Origin: CAZKTO01 sp964555685
Lineage (GTDB): Bacteria; Chloroflexota; Dehalococcoidia; SHYB01
DNA: 44,009 bases
Assembly: GCA_964555685.1 (NCBI GenBank)
Contig: CAZKTO010000019.1
Location: 1-44,009, forward strand
Direction of reading: 5' to 3'
The notes beneath the pieces were generated by a model. The model searched no databases. It saw only the letters and a list, made by a program, of their open reading frames with translations, and was not told the DNA's origin. The position numbers and the translations under genes were made by a program. Of this stretch, positions 32,115-39,357 are shown piece after piece. Within the stretch, counting starts at the first letter, position 1. Each line of letters begins with the position of its first letter.

Positions 32115-32641
32115 CCTCTTCCCCTGCCACCCGCGACAGACCGAGAGGCCGGCGCATCTGCGCCGGCCTCTCTTGTCCTCTCCGCTGTCCGGCCAGCCGG
32201 GCCGGCGAGCGCCGGCAGCCGCACGACGGCCGTCCCCACCGTCAGCTTGTCGCCCCGCTCGTTCTCGTCCCAGATCTCGCACTCCACGAGCCGCTCGCCG
32301 CCCTCGGCGTACTTCTTGGAGACCACGCCCCGGCACGTCAGCCGCTCGCCGGCCACCGCCATCCCGCGGTTGGACCAGCCGATCTTCTTGAGGAAGCCGC
32401 GAGGCCCCATCCAGTCGGTCACGACGGCGCTGATGAACGCGCCGTGCAGGGGCCCGTGGACCAGCACGCCGGGCAGGCCGTCGTGCTCCTTGGCGTAGGG
32501 CGCGTCGTAGTGGATCCGGTGGAAGATGCCAGTGATGGCGCTGTACATCGCCAGCTGAACGGTGCCCGGCTGCCGGACCATGGCGGGCAACTCCTGGCCC
32601 TCGCGGACGTCCTCCCAGTAGACCTGCGGCCTCGTCTGTAT
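32111..32641 (-). CDS. MaoC-like hot-dog dehydratase subunit (C-half type), apparent ATA start
   Basis: 176-aa hot-dog protein. The hydratase-2 motif GDxNPxH reads G38-I39-F-H-R-I-H44: the His is present, the Asp is Ile. The upstream partner keeps the Asp but lacks the His, so one active site may be shared. No ATG, GTG or TTG fits the N-terminus QTRPQVYWEDVREGQEL; the codon four bases after a good GGAGG is ATA, and a TTG 51 bases further on would remove conserved residues. The C-terminal tail (about 35 residues) runs through a terminator-like hairpin and is low in conserved features. Confidence 0.75.
   Translation of the reverse strand: MQTRPQVYWEDVREGQELPAMVRQPGTVQLAMYSAITGIFHRIHYDAPYAKEHDGLPGVLVHGPLHGAFISAVVTDWMGPRGFLKKIGWSNRGMAVAGERLTCRGVVSKKYAEGGERLVECEIWDENERGDKLTVGTAVVRLPALAGPAGRTAERTREAGADAPASRSVAGGRGRG
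32143..32172 (+). terminator. strong hairpin after paralogue 9, inside the 3' end of the MaoC gene
   Basis: 14-bp stem GAGAGGCCGGCGCA/TGCGCCGGCCTCTC with two-base spacer, followed by TTGTCC, 29 bp after the paralogue 9 stop. It encodes part of the tail of the opposing MaoC protein. Confidence 0.7.
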
Positions 32642-32649
32642 GGCGCCTC

Positions 32650-33150
32650 CTACGGGCGGTAGATGGCGGTGAAGCGCTGGACGCCCACCACCTTCCCGTG
32701 CTGGTTGCGGTAGGTGCTCTCCGACACGACGAAGAGCATGGGCCCGCTGCGCCCCTGTTTCTCGTACATGTCGGCGATGCGCCGCGTGGCGGTCAGCGTG
32801 TCGCCCGGGCGCACGTGCTCGAAGAGCTCGTACTCGGTGCCGCCGGCCACCACGCGCTTGATCTTGTCCGACATGGCGACGCTGCTGGACGCCTTGGCGA
32901 TGCCGTCCTCGGCCAGCTCCGAGAGGGGCACGTCGTTCCGGTTCGGCACGCCGAGGAAGAGGGGCGGCGCCACGACCCCGGGCAGCCCCGCCGCCCGCGC
33001 GTACGCATCGTCGAGGTAGAGCGGGTTCAGATCGTCGGTGGCGTAGGCGTAGCGCTCGACCTCCTGCGCCGTGACCACGCCCGTCGTCGGCGGATGGTCG
33101 CGGTGCAGGGCGGCGCGCATGGCGTCCGTGATGAGCGATTCCGGCGGCAT
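32650..33150 (-). CDS. FAS1-like / MaoC N-half hot-dog dehydratase subunit
   Basis: 166-aa hot-dog protein of the MaoC_dehydrat_N (FAS1-like dehydratase) type. The hydratase-2 motif is D39-D40-L-N42-P43-L-Y45, keeping Asp and Asn-Pro but with Tyr for His. Later landmarks: VVAPPLFLGVPNR, RPGDTLTATRRIADMYEKQG and ESTYRNQHGKVVGVQRF (split here for length). Paired with the next gene, it probably forms a heteromeric enoyl-CoA hydratase like the two-subunit enzymes of steroid side-chain breakdown. ATG at 33150 with GAGGAGGT upstream. A TACAAT box lies at 33183-33188 on the minus strand. Nine bases separate its stop region from the next start. Confidence 0.85.
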   Translation of the reverse strand: MPPESLITDAMRAALHRDHPPTTGVVTAQEVERYAYATDDLNPLYLDDAYARAAGLPGVVAPPLFLGVPNRNDVPLSELAEDGIAKASSSVAMSDKIKRVVAGGTEYELFEHVRPGDTLTATRRIADMYEKQGRSGPMLFVVSESTYRNQHGKVVGVQRFTAIYRP

Positions 33151-33338
33151 GGGACCTCCTCGGCCCGGTGGCGCTTCGCCCCATTGTACCCACGGGCGCG
33201 AGGCCGGCCAGCCGCGCAGGGGCAGGTGCGCGGCCTCTACCGTTGGACGGGACAACGCGCAACTCTCAGTCCAGGCGAGCGATCCCTCGCTTCACCCGGG
33301 ATGACAAGAGTGGGCGGGATGATAGGAGCGGACGCTGC

Positions 33339-34514
33339 CTATCGCGCGGCCTTGACCTTCATCCCGTAGATGGCGAGGGCGTTCTCGCCCAGGATCCGCC
33401 GCTGCGTCCGCTGGGGCATCTTGGCGATGTGCTCCCGCACCTCCGCCACCACGGACGGGGCCGTCACGTCCGTGTGGGGGTAGTCGGAGGCCCACATGAT
33501 CTTGTGGTCGCCGATGAGGTCCACGAGGTACGGGACACTCTTCTCGTCCGGGTCGATAGAGATGAAGCACTGGCGCTTGAAGTAGCCGCTGGGCAGCATC
33601 GTCAGCTTGTCCAGGTCGTGCGGGGCCACCTCGCCGATCCAGTGGTCCATCTGGTCCAGCCAGTGGAAGAGCCAGCCCCCGCCCGATTCCAGCACGATCA
33701 CCTTGAGCTTGGGGAACCGGTCGAGCACGCCCGTGCCGACCATCGCCGTGAGGGCGAAGTAGTTGTCGAACAGGAAGGTAACGACCTTGGAGCCGGGAAT
33801 CGGGCCCCAGCGGCGGCTATAGAGCTGGGGCGCGCCCCAGACCTCGCCGGTGCCGCCGGGGTGAAGGCCCACCGGCACGTCCAACTCCTGCGCCACCGCC
33901 CAGACCTGATCGAACGCCGGGTCATGGATATAGCGGTTGCCGTACGCGTTTGGCCGGACGAAGAAGCCCTGCATGCCCAGCCGCTCGACGCACCGCCGGG
34001 CCTCCTTGGCCGCCCCCGCCGGGTCCTGCAGCGGCAGCGCCCCGATGGCCACGAACCGGTCCGGGTAGTGACCGCACCAGTCGGCCAGCCAGTCGTTATA
34101 GATGCGGCAGCACTCGACAGCCAGCTCCGGGTCCTGAATGCCCGGCAGGAAGAGGCCAAGGGTAGGGTAGAGGAACGCCACGTCGATCCCCTCCCGGTCC
34201 TGCTCCTTGACGCGCTCGTGCGGGTCGAAGCCGGCGGGCGGCCCCTCGTTATAGATGGCGCCCTTGCCTTGCAGGCGCCGGCGATCGGCGGACCAGCGGG
34301 CGCAGCCCACGTCGCCAGCGTGGGGCGGCGCGATGATCACCCCCGCGTCGGCGATGAGGCCCTGGCCCTGGGCCGCCTTGTCGTGAAAGAGGCGCGGGGC
34401 CTTGTCCCGGAACTTCCGCGAGACGTTCTTGACCCAGAGATCGGCCGGCTCCAGCAGGTGGCCGTCGCCATCGACCACGATGGGTTTCGCCGAGGCCTTG
34501 GTCGCCGTCGTCAT
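33339..34514 (-). CDS. Amidohydro_2 metal-dependent hydrolase/decarboxylase (paralogue 10)
   Basis: 391-aa member, intact site: D-G-H in VVDGDGHLLEPADLW, H in PVGLHPGGTGEVWG, Glu in VLESGGGW and D in WASDYPHTDVTAP. It has a long N-terminal segment (residues 45-85) and a GALPLQDPAGAAKEARR helix shared with paralogues 4 and 9. The ATG at 34514 has AAGGAGGA six bases upstream, ruling out the longer frame. A perfect TATAAT (34559-34564, minus strand) lies upstream without a clear -35. It is the last of the ten paralogues. Substrate unknown. Confidence 0.87.
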   Translation of the reverse strand: MTTATKASAKPIVVDGDGHLLEPADLWVKNVSRKFRDKAPRLFHDKAAQGQGLIADAGVIIAPPHAGDVGCARWSADRRRLQGKGAIYNEGPPAGFDPHERVKEQDREGIDVAFLYPTLGLFLPGIQDPELAVECCRIYNDWLADWCGHYPDRFVAIGALPLQDPAGAAKEARRCVERLGMQGFFVRPNAYGNRYIHDPAFDQVWAVAQELDVPVGLHPGGTGEVWGAPQLYSRRWGPIPGSKVVTFLFDNYFALTAMVGTGVLDRFPKLKVIVLESGGGWLFHWLDQMDHWIGEVAPHDLDKLTMLPSGYFKRQCFISIDPDEKSVPYLVDLIGDHKIMWASDYPHTDVTAPSVVAEVREHIAKMPQRTQRRILGENALAIYGMKVKAAR

Positions 34515-34558
34515 ATCGTCCTCCTTCGCCCTCCTAAGACGGAGCTGTCGCTGTGCCA

Positions 34559-34564
34559 TTATAG
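34559..34564 (-). promoter_or_regulatory. candidate -10 box of paralogue 10
   Basis: TATAAT on the minus strand, 44 bp upstream of the ATG. No convincing -35 hexamer. Confidence 0.4.
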
Positions 34565-34630
34565 CCGCGCCGGGGCGTTGGGACAGGCACGCCATGCGGT
34601 CCGGCGCAGAGCCTGACCGTTTTGGTCTCG

Positions 34631-35176
34631 TCAGTTATACAGCCACCAGAACAGGTGGTCCCGGAAAAAGTTCCACGTCTCACCAACGTAACGGTAGTGC
34701 ATGAGGTATTCCTGCGCGACTTTTGGGACCCCCGCGACGAGCAGCACCAGCGCCAGCCGCTTCCAAGTCACGGGCGCCCTGGGGAACACGCGGCGGGCCG
34801 CCAGCGCCACCAGGTAGTAGTTCTCGAAGATGTTCGGAGCGAAGACGAAGGCCGGCCGGTAGTCCGTGGCCATGAACACGGCGAGCCCGATAAGCCGCCA
34901 GACATACAGCAGCTGGCCCGTCCGGCGAACGAGCTTGTTCCGCCAGCGCCAGACCACCACCAACTCGAGGGTGTAATACCAGGTGTCCAGCGCCTTGTCG
35001 GCGTCGTGATAGTGGCCCGCGAGGAAGCCGTACCCAGATCCCTGGAGGATGATCACATCAACGCCGTCCGCCGCCATCGCCAGCAGACCGCCCGCCAGCG
35101 GCCAGCGAAAGACCGTGAACGGCACAACGGCACGTGCGATGATGACGATGGTGGCGGCCAGCGTGCCGATGTCCAT
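34631..35176 (-). CDS. integral membrane protein of unknown function
   Basis: 181-aa protein that I do not recognise. Hydrophobic segments: residues 5-32 (ATIVIIARAVVPFTVFRW and PLAGGLLAMAA), about 65-80 (LDTWYYTLELVVVW), 92-107 (WRLIGLAVFMATDY) and about 140-150 (ALVLLVAGVPK). Aromatic and charged residues cluster between them: SGYGFLAGHYHDADKALD, ENYYLVALAARRVFP and a C-terminal YLMHYRYVGETWNFFRDHLFWWLYN read in two parts. The histidine- and Tyr/Trp-rich loops could bind a ligand. ATG at 35176 with no strong Shine-Dalgarno; a stand-alone gene upstream of the amidohydrolase 10 promoter. Confidence 0.65.
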   Translation of the reverse strand: MDIGTLAATIVIIARAVVPFTVFRWPLAGGLLAMAADGVDVIILQGSGYGFLAGHYHDADKALDTWYYTLELVVVWRWRNKLVRRTGQLLYVWRLIGLAVFMATDYRPAFVFAPNIFENYYLVALAARRVFPRAPVTWKRLALVLLVAGVPKVAQEYLMHYRYVGETWNFFRDHLFWWLYN

Positions 35177-35259
35177 AGGGGACCGCTACCCGCGCCTCGA
35201 GGGGGCGCTCGTCGCCGACCCCAGCCGGAGGGCCGAGTCGCGGCTCCCGCGGACGTCCT

Positions 35260-36189
35260 TTACCACCAGTGGATGTCGTCCAGGGACCGGTCGCCCTCGT
35301 GGGCCGCCTGCCAGGGCCGCCCCGGCACGTACTTCCAGCCGGCGTCGGCGAAGATGACCACGATGTTGCCCCGCTCCATGCGGCGGGCGGCGCGCAGAGC
35401 CCCGGCCAGCGTCGCTCCCGACGAGGGGCCGGCCAGGATGCCCTCCGCCTGCGCCACCATGCGGGCGCACTTGAAGGCCTCGGCGCTGTCCACCAGGTAT
35501 CGGCCGTCCAGTTGCGCCAGGTCCAAGAGCGGAGGGATGAAGCCCTCGGCCAGGCTGCGCAGGCCCTGGAGCCGCTCCCCCAGCTTGGGCTCGATGCCGA
35601 TGACCCGCACCCCCGGCGAGACCTCCCGCAGGCGCCGGCCCGCCCCCATGATCGTGCCGCCGGTCCCGATCCCGGCGACGAAGACGTCCACCTCGGGCAG
35701 CGCCCGCGCGATCTCCTCGCCCGTCGTCCGGTAGTGGACCTCCACGTTGGCGGCGTCGGTGAACTGGCCCAGGAGGTGCACCCCCTCGGCCTCGGCGACC
35801 TTCTGGGCGAGCTCGATGGCGCCCTTCATCCCGCCGTGCGACTCCGCCCAGGTGATCTCGACGCCGAACAGGTTCAGGATATCCTGGACGCTGGTCGCGA
35901 CGCCCCGCGGCAGCACCACCCGCGCCCGGTAGCCGCGCTGCTTGGCCACGAAGGCCAGGGCGATGCCCGTGTTGCCGCTGGTGGCCTCGATGATGGCGTC
36001 GCCCGGCTTCAGCGCGCCTCGCCGCTCGGCGGCCTCCACCAGGCCCAGAGCGATCCGATCCTTGACGCTGCCCGTGGGGTTCATCCCCTCGAGCTTGGCG
36101 AAGATGCGGATGCCGGGCTTGGGCGCCAGGCGTCTCAACTCGACGAGCGGCGTGTTGCCGATGTGCTTCAAGAGATCGGCCGCGGGCAT
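35260..36189 (-). CDS. cysteine synthase (O-acetylserine sulfhydrylase, CysK/CysM)
   Basis: 309-aa PLP enzyme of fold type II making cysteine from an activated serine and a sulfur donor. The PLP lysine is K43 in NPTGSVKDRIAL, the substrate loop is TSGNTG (70-75), and the phosphate-binding glycine loop is GIGTGGTIMGAGR. The C-terminal AGPSSGATLAGA is typical. The length and EGMNPTGSVKDR favour a CysM/CysK-like enzyme; cystathionine beta-synthase without the CBS domain remains possible. The ATG lacks a Shine-Dalgarno site but has TAGAAT six bases upstream (minus strand), which suggests a leaderless message, as for lepB. Confidence 0.92.
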   Translation of the reverse strand: MPAADLLKHIGNTPLVELRRLAPKPGIRIFAKLEGMNPTGSVKDRIALGLVEAAERRGALKPGDAIIEATSGNTGIALAFVAKQRGYRARVVLPRGVATSVQDILNLFGVEITWAESHGGMKGAIELAQKVAEAEGVHLLGQFTDAANVEVHYRTTGEEIARALPEVDVFVAGIGTGGTIMGAGRRLREVSPGVRVIGIEPKLGERLQGLRSLAEGFIPPLLDLAQLDGRYLVDSAEAFKCARMVAQAEGILAGPSSGATLAGALRAARRMERGNIVVIFADAGWKYVPGRPWQAAHEGDRSLDDIHWW

Positions 36190-36269
36190 GCGCCCATTCT
36201 ACCCGAACGGCGCAGGGCCTTTCCATTTGTTCGCAGGGTGACACCCTCGCCCAGGGAGGCGAGGAAACC

Positions 36270-36354
36270 GTCATTGCGAGGAGCCCCGACGAAGCAATCT
36301 CAAACATAGGGTGGCACGGGATGTTTCAGATTGCTTCGCTTCGCTCGCAATGAC
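36270..36354. repeat. GTCATTGCGAG...CGCAATGAC palindromic repeat element
   Basis: Arms GTCATTGCGAGGAGC...GACGAAGCAATCT (36270-36300) and AGATTGCTTCG...CTCGCAATGAC (36328-36354) are inverted copies around a 27-nt centre. Elements of this type are dispersed in many bacterial genomes. It fills part of the 304-bp gap between cysteine synthase and the next plus-strand gene; nothing else coding is supported there. Confidence 0.8.
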
Positions 36355-36493
36355 CCGGAGGGTCCCCACCGCCGAGAATGAAAAGGCCCTGCCGAACGGC
36401 GCCCGCTCCTTGACACGCAAGGAGAGGCGACAGCATCATAGATGGGCCGCGGTCAGAGGCCCTTCTGGCCCCTGCTTCTCGCGGCCAACAACG

Positions 36494-37267
36494 ATGGGCA
36501 AACTGATCGACAAGCTGGGCCGCATCGGCAGGGCCGGGCCGCGCATCGGCTTCGGCGCGGCGAACGACAGCCGGGACGCCCTCATGGGCATCGTCGCCGT
36601 GCTCCGGTCTGCGGACGCGGCGCTGGCGAAGCAGGCGGTGACCCAGGGCGCCGATGCGATCCTCATCTCCGACCACCCAGGCGGCAAGCGCGCCAAGGGC
36701 CCCCTGGCCAAGCTCCTGGGCGTCGGCGAGGGCGTGCCCTGCGGGGCCGAGGCGCCGGCCTCGTCCGATGCAGGCCCATGGGACTTCGCCCTCGTCACGA
36801 CCGGCGACGCGCTGGACGGGCTCCTGACCGCCCAGGACCTGGACCTGCTCCTCCGCCTGCCCGCCGGCGCCCCCGAGGCCACCCTTCGCGCCCTGGAAGC
36901 CATGCCCATCGACGGCGTCGTCGTCGAGGCGCCCCAGGGTCCACTCACGCTGGACGCTCTCCTCCCCTGCTACCGGGCCGCCGCCGCCACGCGCAAGCCG
37001 GTCCTCGCCCAGGCCCCGCTGACCGCAGGCGCGCCGCTGCTCACCGCCCTCCGCGACGCCGGCGTCGCCGCCGTCATGGTCGAGGTCACCGAGGCGACGG
37101 TCGGCTCCCTCGCGCCGCTGCGGCAGGCCATCAAGGAGCTACCGCCCAAGCGGCGCGCCAAGGGGCCCAAGCCTCGCGCCATGGTGCCGCTGGGGCTGGC
37201 GCCCGCGGGCGACGCCGGCGCGGGCGGGGACGACGGGGACGACGGGGACGACGAGGACGACGACTAG
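36494..37267 (+). CDS. protein of unknown function with barrel-like repeats and poly-acidic tail
   Basis: 257-aa protein that I cannot assign. Alternating strand-helix units suggest a partial or divergent TIM barrel: GFGAANDSRDALMGIVAVL, ADAILISDHPGGKRAKGPL (split here), FALVTTGDALDGLL, IDGVVVEAPQGPLT, KPVLAQAPLT and VAAVMVEVTE. Each strand ends in a small or acidic residue at the barrel mouth. The last 16 residues are almost all Gly and Asp (GGDDGDDGDDEDDD), unlike anything nearby. The ATG at 36494 is chosen because similarity to a folded domain begins there; upstream frame is repeat-derived. Confidence 0.6.
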   Translation: MGKLIDKLGRIGRAGPRIGFGAANDSRDALMGIVAVLRSADAALAKQAVTQGADAILISDHPGGKRAKGPLAKLLGVGEGVPCGAEAPASSDAGPWDFALVTTGDALDGLLTAQDLDLLLRLPAGAPEATLRALEAMPIDGVVVEAPQGPLTLDALLPCYRAAAATRKPVLAQAPLTAGAPLLTALRDAGVAAVMVEVTEATVGSLAPLRQAIKELPPKRRAKGPKPRAMVPLGLAPAGDAGAGGDDGDDGDDEDDD

Positions 37268-37274
37268 CCGCATG

Positions 37275-37340
37275 GCTCCGACAGGTCGGGGCCCCGCAAG
37301 GACGGGGACGCGCCCAGGCACCCCGGCGAGCCGGGGTTCG
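37275..37340. repeat. GTACCCCGAC-type palindromes, copies 4 (two adjacent imperfect units)
   Basis: CTCCGACAGGTCGGGG (37276-37291) and CACCCCGGCGAGCCGGGGT (about 37319-37337) are imperfect members of the family, immediately upstream of the GTG start of the next gene. Confidence 0.55.
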
Positions 37341-37345
37341 GCGCC

Positions 37346-37750
37346 GTGACCAGCCAGCGCGCACTCCTCGCCACGGCCGTTCTCGGTGGCTTTCTGGCGG
37401 TGCTCACCCCGCTGCTCGTCCTCCTGCCCATCTTCGATCCGGCGGACCCCGCGGCGGGCAACACGACGGCCAGCCAGGCGGGGAAGCTCGGCGAGGCCCT
37501 CGCGGCGCTCCTCCCCGCCTGCGCCGCCGGGGCCGCCGCCCTGGCGGGTGCCCACTGGGTGTGGCGAGGGCATGGGGCCGGACGGCTCGCGATCATGGGC
37601 GCGGCGGCCGCCCTCCTGGGCCTCACCATCTTCACCGCCGGCGCCCTGGGCCGTTACCTGCTCGGCCCGGCGGTCCTCCTCGTCATCCCCGCCCTGTGGC
37701 TTCAAGCGGAGCCCGGCCCGCTCCCGCCCCGCAGACCAGCACCCCAGTAG
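37346..37750 (+). CDS. small integral membrane protein of unknown function
   Basis: 134-aa protein with four predicted membrane segments: residues 6-29 (ALLATAVLGGFLAVLTPLL and on), 45-68 (LGEALAALLPACAAGAAALAG), 78-97 and 101-119 (YLLGPAVLLVIPALWLQ). The loop after the first segment (FDPADPAAGNTTASQAGK) is probably outside. No family is recognised. The start is a GTG with no clear ribosome-binding site, preceded by two palindromic repeats. It lies between the acidic-tailed protein and the permease, all on the plus strand. Confidence 0.6.
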   Translation: MTSQRALLATAVLGGFLAVLTPLLVLLPIFDPADPAAGNTTASQAGKLGEALAALLPACAAGAAALAGAHWVWRGHGAGRLAIMGAAAALLGLTIFTAGALGRYLLGPAVLLVIPALWLQAEPGPLPPRRPAPQ

Positions 37751-37760
37751 GGCGACCGGC

Positions 37761-37780
37761 GCCCCGACACGTCGGGGTAC
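37761..37780. repeat. GTACCCCGAC-type palindrome, copy 5
   Basis: GCCCCGACACGTCGGGGTAC lies in the 58-bp gap before the permease gene, 28 bp upstream of its ATG. Confidence 0.75.
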
Positions 37781-37808
37781 CCGGCCCCTGCGTTCCCGGC
37801 GGCGTCTC

Positions 37809-39056
37809 ATGGTAATCGCAATCTTCACCCTCACCATGGTTGGGGTCGCCCTGGCCCGGCTCCCAGGCGTGCGGCTGGACCGCCCGGCCGTCGCCTTCGC
37901 CGGCGCCGTCGCCATGGTGCTCTTCGGCGTCCTCTCCCTCACCGAGGCGGCGGACGTCGTCAACTGGGACACCATCGGGCTGCTCCTGGGCATGATGGTG
38001 ATCATCGCCGCGGTGCAGGAGGATGGATCGGCCGCCGCGCTGGCCGAACGGGTGTTGGGGCGGGCCCGCGACGCCTCCCAGCTCGCGCTCCTCGTCGTCC
38101 TCTTCACCGGCGTCGCCAGCGCCTTCCTGGTGAACGACGCCGTCGTGCTGATGGTCACGCCCCTGCTCATCGCCCACTGCCGGGCCAAGGGCCTCAACCC
38201 CGTGCCGTTCCTGCTGGCCGAGGCGATGGCCTCCAACATCGGCGGCGTGGCGACCATCACAGGCAACCCGCAGAACGTGCTGGTGGGCACCGAGTCGGGC
38301 ATCGGGTTCGGCCGGTTCCTGCTCCACCTGCTGCCGGTGGCGGTCCTCTCGGGCGCCGTGCTCCTGTGGACGCTGCGGTGGCGCTACCGCCAGGACCTCG
38401 CCCGCCACTGGCAGCCCGCGGACCGGGGTGCGGCCCCGGCACGTCGGGGTGCGTGGCGCGCCGTCACGCCGTCGGTGGGCATCCTGCTTCTGACGGTCCT
38501 GGGATTTCTGCTGAGCCCCGTGCTGCCCCTCAAGATCCCGGAGATCGCGCTGCTGGGCGGCGCCGTGGCCCTGGTGGCCCGCCGTGGCGGGCGGCCCCAG
38601 GCGCTCTTCGCGCGGGTGGACTGGGTCCTGCTCCTCTTCTTCGCATCCCTCTTCATCGTCATCGGCGCGGCGGTGCAGGAGGGCCTGTTCGACTGGGCCC
38701 GCGAATCGTCCCGCCTAGAGAGCAACCTGGCGGGCTCCGGCGCCCTCCACGGCCTCGGCCTGGCCGTCTCGCAGCTCATCAGTAACGCCCCGTTCACCGT
38801 ACTCATGGCGCCCATCGTGGAGGCCCACCCCAGCGACCTGCTGTGGCTGAGCCTGGCCTCCGGCGCGACGCTGGCGGGCAACCTCACGCTCATCGGATCG
38901 GTGGCCAACCTCATCGTCGCCGAGGGCTCCGAGCGGCAGGGCGTACGGATCGATTTCCTGGAGCACCTGAAGCTCGGGGCGCCGGTGGCCGTACTGACGG
39001 CGGCGGGGTCGATGGGCGTGCTGTGGGCCGAGCACGCCGCCGGCTGGCTGAACTAG
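37809..39056 (+). CDS. SLC13/ArsB-NhaD superfamily anion permease
   Basis: 415-aa membrane transporter with about ten to eleven hydrophobic helices. The two re-entrant-loop signatures of the ion-transporter superfamily are visible: ATITGNPQNVLVG in the first half and NLTLIGSVANLIVAEG in the second. Helix FLVNDAVVLMVTPLLI also fits. Substrates of relatives include arsenite, citrate, dicarboxylates and sulfate; the substrate here is unknown. The ATG at 37809 begins directly with a hydrophobic helix; the longer frame upstream overlaps the preceding gene. A cytoplasmic loop around residues 205-220 is partly encoded by the palindrome at 38434, so that loop tolerated an insertion. Confidence 0.85.
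   Translation: MVIAIFTLTMVGVALARLPGVRLDRPAVAFAGAVAMVLFGVLSLTEAADVVNWDTIGLLLGMMVIIAAVQEDGSAAALAERVLGRARDASQLALLVVLFTGVASAFLVNDAVVLMVTPLLIAHCRAKGLNPVPFLLAEAMASNIGGVATITGNPQNVLVGTESGIGFGRFLLHLLPVAVLSGAVLLWTLRWRYRQDLARHWQPADRGAAPARRGAWRAVTPSVGILLLTVLGFLLSPVLPLKIPEIALLGGAVALVARRGGRPQALFARVDWVLLLFFASLFIVIGAAVQEGLFDWARESSRLESNLAGSGALHGLGLAVSQLISNAPFTVLMAPIVEAHPSDLLWLSLASGATLAGNLTLIGSVANLIVAEGSERQGVRIDFLEHLKLGAPVAVLTAAGSMGVLWAEHAAGWLN
38434..38452. repeat. GTACCCCGAC-type palindrome, copy 6 (inside permease gene)
   Basis: CCCCGGCACGTCGGGGTGC encodes APARRGA in a hydrophilic loop between two transmembrane blocks of the permease. Confidence 0.65.
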
Positions 39057-39108
39057 CGCTCAGTCAACTTAATTCTTTCAAGTCACCAGAGGGGCATGGC
39101 TGCCGCCT

Positions 39109-39280
39109 CGTCATTGCGAGCCCGCCGCAGGCGGGCGCGGCAATCTGGTGGAAACGGCCTTGCACCAAAAGTGCCCGCACCGCCGTCGCGCCGCGTTATC
39201 TCCTCCCACGTTGCGGGGGAGGACAGAAGGTGGGGGTGACGGTCACCCCCATCCCAGCCTTCCCCCATCGAGGGGGAAGG
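39109..39280. repeat. intergenic repeat mosaic with nested element and three hairpins
   Basis: The 301-bp gap between convergent genes contains no supportable gene. CGTCATTGCGAG (39109-39120) is the left arm of the element seen at 36270; it is interrupted by the palindrome CCCGCCGCAGGCGGGC (39121-39136) and then resumes as GCGGCAATCT. Hairpins follow: TCCTCCC/GGGGAGGA (39201-39223), GGGGGTGAC/GTCACCCCC (39232-39250) and CCTTCCCCC/GGGGGAAGG (39258-39280). Confidence 0.65.
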
Positions 39281-39357
39281 GGGTTTAGTGCAAAGCCACT
39301 AGCGCTTGGTTGCGAGGATGGGGGAGAAGCCCATAGGGCGGGGCGGTTGAACACGCC

